In this document: positions 19,332 through 25,806 of the stretch, piece after piece
Layout of the letters: every line of letters starts with the position of its first letter
How positions within the stretch are numbered: the first letter of the stretch is position 1
From: a virus
Direction: 5' to 3' (one strand)
DNA length: 25,806 bases
Virus record (IMG/VR): IMGVR_UViG_3300037502_002052
Location: 1 to 25,806 of that record
The notes under the pieces: generated by a model
Told to the model about the DNA's origin: nothing
Database searches by the model: none
What the model saw: the letters and a program-made list of their open reading frames with translations, nothing else
Translations under genes and position numbers: made by a program

Positions 19332-22300
19332 CCCGAGATACGCTGTGCAATTTCCATATTCGCCATCTGCGATGCGAGGTCACCTCCGAGAAGGCTCGGA
19401 GACAAGGAGGCCCTATTCGCCGGTGCTGTCGGCAGCTGTGGTGCCGACGGTGCTGGCACTGAATCGAAGGCGGGGGGCGGCAGTGCCGCCCCTTGTGACG
19501 ACGAACTTCCGCTACCCCCGCCGCCGGGGAGAAGGTCCTCAAAGGGGTTTCTCGGGGCCGGTGCTGACGGAACAAGGTCGTCGAACATCCCGCCCGAAGG
19601 AACGGCGGTGCTTGGAGCAGCCTCTGCGGCAGGCTCTTCGGGGATGAGCTCCTGACGCATGCGCTCCCGCGTCATGCGGTTAAACTCTCGGACAGGTAGA
19701 TCAGAGGCAGGCGTAACCCGGTTGATCTTGTCGAACCGCTCCTGCATGCGGATATCCTTGAGCAGCTCCTCAGACGCACTGCCGGGGTAGAACTGACCAC
19801 GCATGATCATGTTCACCTCGTCCGCACCGAGCTTCGCTTCCTTGATTAGCTGCCGCCGGATGTCCTTGTCCGAAAGGCCCAAGGTCCGAGCTGCTTGGAT
19901 GTCTCCATAAAGCTTGACCTGTTCACGATACAGATTGTCGAGGTACTGGTTCCATGCGCCCAGCATCTCCTCGGCCGTGCGGTCGGGAGCGCGGATGATA
20001 CGGGTGGCGGCAGTCTTGGCGTCCTGACGGCGAGGCCCATACTCCTTGCCAGCAAACTGGAAGTCGCGCTTCAGGTTCAGCTCCATCGGAGTGAAGCCTG
20101 TCACAACGCGGGCGAACTCGGCAGGGAGGTTGAACTCTTCGCCCTGTGGGCCGGGGGTGTCGGTCATGGCGCGGGTGATCCGGCCCGGGCGGATGTCCCC
20201 GCCGCGAATCTCGACGATCTCTCGGGCGTAACCCGGCATGTAGGTGGCGCTCAGGTGGTTGATCGAGCTCAGCACCTTCTGGGACAGCGTGTCAGTCTCG
20301 TTGTAGACAACCGACCCTGTCAGGGTGCGACCCTCACGGCCAAGCAGGGCGCGGGGTAGCACGTCGAGGACGCGCTCGGTTGACATCGCTTGAGAGGAGA
20401 AGGGGTCGGCGTAGGACGTTACGCTGGCCCAGATGCCGTTCGTGATTTGTGTCATTTCATCTTTGCCAAGACGCTCGGCTTCGTTGTAGGCACGAATGCC
20501 AGCCACGGCCGGGTCGATGGCGAAGGCGTAGGGCAGAGTGTAGCTCAGGTTGATGTACTGGAGCCGTCCTTCCTGATCGTTGTCTGTCACGACGATGTCG
20601 TTACCTGCGAAGAACGCAGGAAGCTCGGCATACATCGCTTCCATCTGCTCCGGCGTTGTCCCGGTCGCCGCCATCGAGGCGCGGACGGCGGCCTTAGGGA
20701 TGACCCCTGCCACAGCCGTGTAGGCCAGAAGCCGCTGAGAACCCTGCGCGCGGATAGACCGCTCGAAGGCACGGGCGGTGTCCTCGCCAAGGCGCTTTCG
20801 AACCCGGTCGGATACGGTGAAGGACATCTCCTTCAGTCCGCGGTCGAGGATGTTGACAGAGTTGCGGATGTTCTCCGAGGCGAAGGACATAAAGTTACCG
20901 AAGACCGGGAACTTGTCGAGCTCACGGACGAACAGGCCAACGCGGTTGTAGATCGGGAACATGTCTTTGACCGCGTCCGCAGCCATGACTTCGAGCGGGG
21001 TCAGCTCGGGGTTCGCCTTGCTAGTGATGCGCTTGGCAAGGCCCTGATCCTGCATGTCCTCGAGAAGACCCAGAACGGGGCGGTTGAGCCCTGCGTCGGC
21101 AAAGGCCTTCATCAGCTTGTTCTGCTCCGACACCACGGCCACGCCCTTGAAGAACGAGTCCGAGTCCGAGTAGAGGCGCTCGAAGGCCTTCAGGAAAGGC
21201 ACCCAGCCCTCGGCCTTGGTGATGAGGTTGCGAAGTTTGCCGGACACAGCCAGATCGGCACCCGCATCTTTGTACTCCTGCAGCGCCTTGATCACGAGGC
21301 TGCTCTCGGTGACGCCGCTCAGGCTGATGACCTTGGACAGGCGCTCGAGGCCCTGCTCGTTCAGGCCATCAAGGTTCGTGGTGAACAGCTTGAAGACGTC
21401 GAAGACGTCAGTCGAGCGCCCGAGGTTCGCGGTCGCGGCAAGCATGGCCGTGTTGCCAAGGATGTTGCGCACTTGGCTTTCAGGGTTCGGAACGATGGTC
21501 ATCTTCTGCGAGAGACCACGCATCTGGGTCAGAATAGACAAGACCTCGTCGACCCCGGTCACGCCGATCCGCATCGGGGCGGTCAAGGCTTGGTATGTCT
21601 CAGGGGCAACGTAGATACCAGACAGGCTGCCATAGGCACCCGTGAAGATGTCGGAGAACTTGTCCGACTCGCCAAGCTTGAGGTAGCCGTTCTGGACCAG
21701 CTCGTCGGTGTAGCTGTCGATCACGTCCTGCATGCCGACCTGTCCAGCAAACTGAGCAGGAACGTCCGGACCAGCAGCCCCGGGGGCCGTGGTGCGGACG
21801 TTTAGCTCCTGAGCCCTCTGGATAAACGGCGAGACGTCGAAGTCGGTGAGCCCCGCAGCGGTGTCGGGAACCTGCACGAACAGCGGACGTAGGCCTTCGT
21901 TGATTTTCGGGATCGCATCAGCCAGAGACGCCACCATCCCGGAAGAAGACATGTTTTGGTAAAAGCGAAGAGCCTCGGTCGTCTTAGCCATGTCGCCAAT
22001 GGTCTGGTAGTACAACTCTTTCGGGTCGGTCACCTCGCCCAAGAGCTGACGCAGCTTCGGGGAGCTGTCTAGAATCGCCTCGCGAGGTGTCAGCAGAGTG
22101 GGCGTCAGCTTCAGGCGGGGCATGTCCTTTGCAAACAGGCCACCCTTGGGGTCCAGCTGCTGAGCCTTCATGCTGTCCAGCATCTTGCCGATGGCCGCCT
22201 TCGGGGTCAGGCCGTTGTTAATCGCCCCGAGCCCGATGTATTCGTTGATCTTGTACCGAGCCAAGGCCAGCGTCTCGGGGGTGGCGAAGCTCCCGACGTC

Positions 22301-23689
22301 CAAGTTCCGAGCGACCTCGGTAACAGCCTCCTCGTAGAGCTGCTTGTCCTTCCCCGTCAGGTCGATGTTTTTGTAGTAGCTAATCGGGTCCTTGTGCACC
22401 TGAAACGCCCGGCGCAGGAAGCCCTTCTCCGCCTGAGCGTGGTCGTTCATGGCTTTCAGCGCGTTCTGCAGGCGCACAGTCCTGTCCGCCCCCGGAAGCG
22501 CTGTCGCCAGCTCTCGCTCGACAGAGGTTATGAACTGCTCTCGGACCTTGTTCGACGTGTTGAGCAGACGGTCCGCTGCCTTAGACACATCCTCTCCATA
22601 CTTCGACATGTCCGGACCAACGCCTGTCAGGTAGCGGAACAGGTCCGCCTCCGCCTGCTTGGCGGTATCCTTTCCTTTGCCGAACAGGCGCAGCTTGCCA
22701 AGCGTGTTGTTCAGCGCCTGCTCGTACTCTCCGTAAGCCTTGATGCCCCCTGCCTCGGTGGCGTCGATGCGGGCAACAGTGTCCATCATCTCTTCGAAGA
22801 CGCGTGGGTCAGCCCCACCTGTGGGGGTCAGGTACTTGGTGCCAACGCGGCCGACAAACTTCGCCCCCGGAATCTTGCGAGCGGCAGTGCCAAGAAGGTC
22901 AAAGCCTGTGCGAATGCCCCGGGCGGCGGCAGAGCCAGCCTCCGTCCGTCCGATGGCCCCTGCCCCGGCACCAAGGCCGACAAGCGCCGTGTCAAACGCA
23001 GTGCTGGCAAGGCCCGCCTCGGCCCCTGAACGCAGCTTGTTGCGGATGCGGCGCAGTGCTTCCTCGCGCCCAGTCAGCCCGGTGTCTGCTTCGGTCTGGA
23101 GAGGGCCGCCAAGGTCGAACGTGTCGGATAGGGTTGCCCGACCGTCCGGAGTGAAGATGGTCTCGTACCCGGCGGCCGCGGCAGCCGTCGTTCCAATCAA
23201 CCCCGCGCGAGTGCTCAGGAGCGCCTGCCCGCGGGAGGTCTTTCCAAAGTTCTCGGCGGAGCGAAGAAACCTACTGGTGGAAGGCTTGACAACCTTTCCG
23301 ATCTTGGCAGCTTTGGCGGCACTGGACGCCCGCCCGAGCCAACCTGCAATTGGAATGAACCCAAGGCCAAACGCCGTGATGTCTTCAACAGCCTGCCCAA
23401 CCATGCCCTCAGGCTTGATCCCCGACTTCATCGACTCGAATGCTTCGGTAACGGGACGAGACGTGCTGGTGCCCAGCGCAAGATCAAGGCCTGCCGCGCC
23501 AAGTTCGGTCAGACCCTGAACAAGGCTGACCGGGGCGGTAATAATGCCGCGCCCAAGCTCTTCGCCAAAGTCCGCGGTGAACTCAAGGGCCGCCCCTAAA
23601 GACCTATCTCTAGGCACAAGATCGCCAAACGGGTTTCCGGCAGCCGCCTGCTGCGGGGCTGCAGGAATGAGGTCGTCGAACGCGCCCAT
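19325..23689 (-). CDS. Very large virion protein, probably an internal/ejected protein
   Basis: 1454 residues, ATG 23689 sharing its last base with the end of the upstream gene. It begins FDDLIPAAPQ with NPFGDLVP shortly after (residues 4-26) and repeats this pattern near the end (FDDLVP at 1369-1374, NPFEDLLP at 1381-1388). The N-terminal third has Gly/Ala-rich, amphipathic and hydrophobic helices (IITAPVSLVQGLTELGAAGLDLAL, AGLIGTTAAAAAGYETIF) and the rest is long helical segments. No lysozyme or transglycosylase motif is visible. Length, composition and position beside other structural genes fit the internal core proteins of podovirus-like phages, which pass into the cell with the DNA. The C-terminal 85 residues are Pro/Ser/Gly-rich and likely disordered. 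Assignment as virion protein is inferred. Confidence 0.75.
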   Translation of the reverse strand: MGAFDDLIPAAPQQAAAGNPFGDLVPRDRSLGAALEFTADFGEELGRGIITAPVSLVQGLTELGAAGLDLALGTSTSRPVTEAFESMKSGIKPEGMVGQAVEDITAFGLGFIPIAGWLGRASSAAKAAKIGKVVKPSTSRFLRSAENFGKTSRGQALLSTRAGLIGTTAAAAAGYETIFTPDGRATLSDTFDLGGPLQTEADTGLTGREEALRRIRNKLRSGAEAGLASTAFDTALVGLGAGAGAIGRTEAGSAAARGIRTGFDLLGTAARKIPGAKFVGRVGTKYLTPTGGADPRVFEEMMDTVARIDATEAGGIKAYGEYEQALNNTLGKLRLFGKGKDTAKQAEADLFRYLTGVGPDMSKYGEDVSKAADRLLNTSNKVREQFITSVERELATALPGADRTVRLQNALKAMNDHAQAEKGFLRRAFQVHKDPISYYKNIDLTGKDKQLYEEAVTEVARNLDVGSFATPETLALARYKINEYIGLGAINNGLTPKAAIGKMLDSMKAQQLDPKGGLFAKDMPRLKLTPTLLTPREAILDSSPKLRQLLGEVTDPKELYYQTIGDMAKTTEALRFYQNMSSSGMVASLADAIPKINEGLRPLFVQVPDTAAGLTDFDVSPFIQRAQELNVRTTAPGAAGPDVPAQFAGQVGMQDVIDSYTDELVQNGYLKLGESDKFSDIFTGAYGSLSGIYVAPETYQALTAPMRIGVTGVDEVLSILTQMRGLSQKMTIVPNPESQVRNILGNTAMLAATANLGRSTDVFDVFKLFTTNLDGLNEQGLERLSKVISLSGVTESSLVIKALQEYKDAGADLAVSGKLRNLITKAEGWVPFLKAFERLYSDSDSFFKGVAVVSEQNKLMKAFADAGLNRPVLGLLEDMQDQGLAKRITSKANPELTPLEVMAADAVKDMFPIYNRVGLFVRELDKFPVFGNFMSFASENIRNSVNILDRGLKEMSFTVSDRVRKRLGEDTARAFERSIRAQGSQRLLAYTAVAGVIPKAAVRASMAATGTTPEQMEAMYAELPAFFAGNDIVVTDNDQEGRLQYINLSYTLPYAFAIDPAVAGIRAYNEAERLGKDEMTQITNGIWASVTSYADPFSSQAMSTERVLDVLPRALLGREGRTLTGSVVYNETDTLSQKVLSSINHLSATYMPGYAREIVEIRGGDIRPGRITRAMTDTPGPQGEEFNLPAEFARVVTGFTPMELNLKRDFQFAGKEYGPRRQDAKTAATRIIRAPDRTAEEMLGAWNQYLDNLYREQVKLYGDIQAARTLGLSDKDIRRQLIKEAKLGADEVNMIMRGQFYPGSASEELLKDIRMQERFDKINRVTPASDLPVREFNRMTRERMRQELIPEEPAAEAAPSTAVPSGGMFDDLVPSAPAPRNPFEDLLPGGGGSGSSSSQGAALPPPAFDSVPAPSAPQLPTAPANRASLSPSLLGGDLASQMANMEIAQRISGQ

Positions 23690-24975
23690 TAGAGTTTCTC
23701 CGGATCAATCCCCATGGCTTGGAGGCGCTCTCTGACAGCGGCCTCATCAGCCCCGGCGTTAAGTGCCGCACGCGCCGAGTTTAGAACATCTTCCTCAGTC
23801 TGGGTAGGCCCTTCTGTCCCCGTTGCAGCCGGAGTAGACATGCCCTCGAACGGCGACCCGACGAGCTGGTCTGGCGAATAGCTCCGACGGATGAGGTCAA
23901 GGGCCACTTGGTCTGCGTAATCCTCGCGGGACATGCCTTCCGGAATCTCGAGGTCCATCTCCCCGGCGTTCATGACCGACTGATAGGCGTCTTGGTAGGC
24001 GTCGACCGGATTACGGTAGGCCCGAGAACCGTTGTCATCGGACGCCTTGCGATTGGCCGAAGCCTGCGCCTCAAGCTGCGCAAGCTGCAAGGCCCGAGCA
24101 TCGCGAACACGGCGCTCTTCGGTATCCCGTGCAGCCTCCAGACCAACCAGCATGCCTCGGGCGATATTCTCCGTAGCACGTGCGGAGGTTCCCGCAGCAA
24201 TCGCCGCACCAATGATGCCGCGGTTCAGGGTATCGATGTTCTTCTCGTAGGCCGCCGGGTCACCGGTCAGGCTCTGATAGATCGAGGCAAGATCGTTCTT
24301 GGTATCGCCGCTCGGCTCAAAGCCGGTCGCCTTGGCCGCGTCAACAACCTCTTCGGCGGTCTTCTCTGGGGCCTGTTCGTCCACCTTCTTCGCAAGCTCC
24401 TCGGCCCGCTTGACCACGGACGGCGGCAGGGGGTTTTCACGCTGGTAAGAACCGGCGGGCTTTGAAACGTCCACCGACCGGACAGTGGAAGGGCCGATCC
24501 CGATACCCCGGTTAGGGTTTGGACGCGAGGTAGGTTGCTCCGTCTCCGACGCAGCGGAAGAGCCGCCCATCGTGGGCAGCATGTTGATCAGACCACCGGC
24601 GAAAAACCCGGGGACAGCCTGAGCCGGAGCCGCTTGAACCGACTGCGGAACCTGCGGCGGCATGAACGGCTGGGCCATCATCGGCTGCTGCATCGGCATA
24701 CCCATCGGCTGCGCCATCATAGGCTCACCCATCATGGGTTGCTGCATCGGCATCCCCATCATCGGCTGGGCCATCATGGGTTGCTGCATCGGCATTGGAG
24801 CCTGCGGTGCGGGCATGGCCATAGACCCAAGGCCCGAGGGCCGCGGAGCTTGTTGCGCGGTCTTCATGGCCTCGGCCATCAGCTCCTCGGAGCTGGCCAT
24901 AATCCCACCCATGCGGCGAAGCTCGTCGCGGGCAGAAGACTTTCGGAAGAGTTTCCGGTTGTAAACACCCGACAT
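23689..24975 (-). CDS. Probable virion protein with Met/Pro/Gln repeats
   Basis: 428 residues, ATG 24975. The N-terminus (MSGVYNRKLFRKSSARDELRRMGGIMASSEELM) is of a kind I associate with phage structural operons of marine type. Residues 52-110 are an almost pure Met/Pro/Gln tract with three copies of MPMQQPMM (61-68, 75-82, 93-100). A short hydrophobic segment follows (VPGFFAGGLINMLPTMGG). The rest is acidic and helical with Ala-rich stretches (IIGAAIAAGTSARATENIARGMLVGLEAARDTEE). It lies immediately upstream of the giant virion protein in the same direction, touching it by one base. Internal or head-tail junction protein is a guess. Confidence 0.7.
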   Translation of the reverse strand: MSGVYNRKLFRKSSARDELRRMGGIMASSEELMAEAMKTAQQAPRPSGLGSMAMPAPQAPMPMQQPMMAQPMMGMPMQQPMMGEPMMAQPMGMPMQQPMMAQPFMPPQVPQSVQAAPAQAVPGFFAGGLINMLPTMGGSSAASETEQPTSRPNPNRGIGIGPSTVRSVDVSKPAGSYQRENPLPPSVVKRAEELAKKVDEQAPEKTAEEVVDAAKATGFEPSGDTKNDLASIYQSLTGDPAAYEKNIDTLNRGIIGAAIAAGTSARATENIARGMLVGLEAARDTEERRVRDARALQLAQLEAQASANRKASDDNGSRAYRNPVDAYQDAYQSVMNAGEMDLEIPEGMSREDYADQVALDLIRRSYSPDQLVGSPFEGMSTPAATGTEGPTQTEEDVLNSARAALNAGADEAAVRERLQAMGIDPEKL

Positions 24976-24976
24976 G

Positions 24977-25806
24977 TTATGCTCCGCTTGGGTTCATCAA
25001 GGCTCCGAGGATGCCGCGACCGCCGCCGTACTGCTGGCCAAACGAGCCGAGGTTCATGGCTGTACCGATGATCCCAGACACCGGGCTCGGTGTCGGGACG
25101 CTGGTCACGCCAAGTGTCTGCGACGTCGAGGGAACACCTCTGAAAATGTCGGACATATACGAGAACCGTTGGAAGGGTTCGTAGGCCGCCTCGATGGCGT
25201 TGGCCCGCTGCACATCGTACTCGGCCTGACGCTGCCCCTGCTCGAGCGAACCGACGTTGAACAGAGCGTTGACGTCGCGCTGCCCTGCCGCCTGTGCCGC
25301 CTCGCCGAGAGCCGCCTGCGAAGTTCCAAGACCTTGGAAAATCTGCGCAGCCTGCTGGCCACGCTGCATCTGGTTCTCGAAGACGTTCTGAGCCTGCTGC
25401 TGTGCGCCAGTAAAGGCGGCAGAGCGAAGCTGCGCACCGGTGCGGGCCTGCTGGTCCATCACGTTGCGGGCAAGCTCTTGTTCCGCCACGGCCTGACGCG
25501 AACCACCAAAGGCCCCCGCCTGCACGGCCGAAGCCCCGACACGCTGGCGCTCGATGTCACCCTGACGGGCGATCTCCCGCTGCTGTGTTTCAATGACCTG
25601 CTCTACGAAGGGGTCGTAGTAGGCACGGTACGACATCGGATCGAACGCGCCAGTGGAACCCGCCACTGCCCCGACACCTTGCTGCAGGGTCTGCGTCGCC
25701 TGCTGCATCATCGGGCCGTATGCGCCAATGCCTTGGACAGCCATCTCCGCGGCACGACGCTGCGTGTCGGTAAACGGCATGATCTCGGCTTGAGGCACAC
25801 CACCCT
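24977..25806 (-). CDS. Probable virion protein, 5' end outside the window
   Basis: At least 273 residues, with an in-frame GTG at 25798, but the frame is open to the window edge, so the true start probably lies outside. It is rich in Gln and Ala: long helices such as FVEQVIETQQREIARQGDIERQ and LRSAAFTGAQQQAQNVFENQ, with GAFGGSRQAVAEQELARNV in the middle and a Gly/Ser/Pro-rich C-terminus ending GGGRGILGALMNPSG. Such proteins are common next to internal core proteins in podovirus-like phages. It ends one base before the start of the 428-residue gene. No enzymatic motif is visible. Confidence 0.7.
   Translation of the reverse strand, partial: GGVPQAEIMPFTDTQRRAAEMAVQGIGAYGPMMQQATQTLQQGVGAVAGSTGAFDPMSYRAYYDPFVEQVIETQQREIARQGDIERQRVGASAVQAGAFGGSRQAVAEQELARNVMDQQARTGAQLRSAAFTGAQQQAQNVFENQMQRGQQAAQIFQGLGTSQAALGEAAQAAGQRDVNALFNVGSLEQGQRQAEYDVQRANAIEAAYEPFQRFSYMSDIFRGVPSTSQTLGVTSVPTPSPVSGIIGTAMNLGSFGQQYGGGRGILGALMNPSGA

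Noticed and set aside
20390-21805. 471-codon plus-strand open frame
   Set aside because: It is antisense to the giant virion gene, is rich in Arg, Gly, Val, His and Leu as expected for the complement of GC-biased codons, and has no motif.

Overview
This window is a stretch of a tailed double-stranded DNA phage genome (or of a very similar prophage or metagenome-assembled phage contig). It has tightly packed small genes with ATGA or TGATG overlaps, a small terminase subunit, a complete phage replication block, and large virion proteins at the right end. Base composition is high in G+C, with codon third positions mostly G or C in the core genes. This fits a host such as a high-GC proteobacterium; a marine or freshwater alphaproteobacterium is my guess, not a demonstration. 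The giant minus-strand virion protein, SNF2-type helicase, AEP-type primase and family A polymerase together recall marine podoviruses, but I could not test that.

Layout. 1-1045 holds small plus-strand genes ending in a strong hairpin. 1046-2480 is a single-gene cassette (1477-2199) with its own promoter/operator and terminator, lying between two clusters of a CGCAGAG repeat. 2253-3276 (minus) encodes the small terminase subunit and a PD-(D/E)XK (VRR-NUC-like) nuclease. 3277-3733 is a regulatory region with symmetric repeats. 3734-9591 (plus) is a long operon-like run of about twenty mostly unrecognised small early-type genes. 9482-11235 (minus) holds a SNF2-type helicase and a small companion gene. 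11311-19331 (plus) is the replication module: an unknown coiled-coil protein, an SSB-like protein, an AEP/TOTE-like primase, a small HTH protein, a UvrD-type helicase, a DUF6378-like protein and DNA polymerase A. 19325-25806 (minus) encodes a 1454-residue virion protein and two further probable structural proteins.

The most striking object is in polA. The polymerase is split in its O-helix (motif B) by a 321-residue intein (17620-18582) with all splicing blocks in the polymerase frame. The space between splicing blocks B and F, where an in-frame endonuclease would normally sit, instead codes for a complete 269-residue HNH homing endonuclease in the +1 frame (17765-18574). That gene has its own ATG and a perfect AAGGAGGT ribosome binding site embedded in the codons of intein block B, and its stop codon lies inside the codons of block G. 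The polymerase frame stays open through the whole endonuclease gene. The sequence therefore reads as a dual-coding mobile element: one frame gives a protein-splicing intein, the other a separately translated homing nuclease. A fall in G+C at third codon positions in the exteins on both sides looks like the footprint of a recent homing event.

Other points of interest are shared CACTTGT-N9-ACAAGT operators in front of two transcription units, a strand-biased dispersed CCAAGGNCCGAGG motif, SSB-like IPF tips on two replication proteins, and paired FDDL-type motifs at both ends of the giant virion protein.
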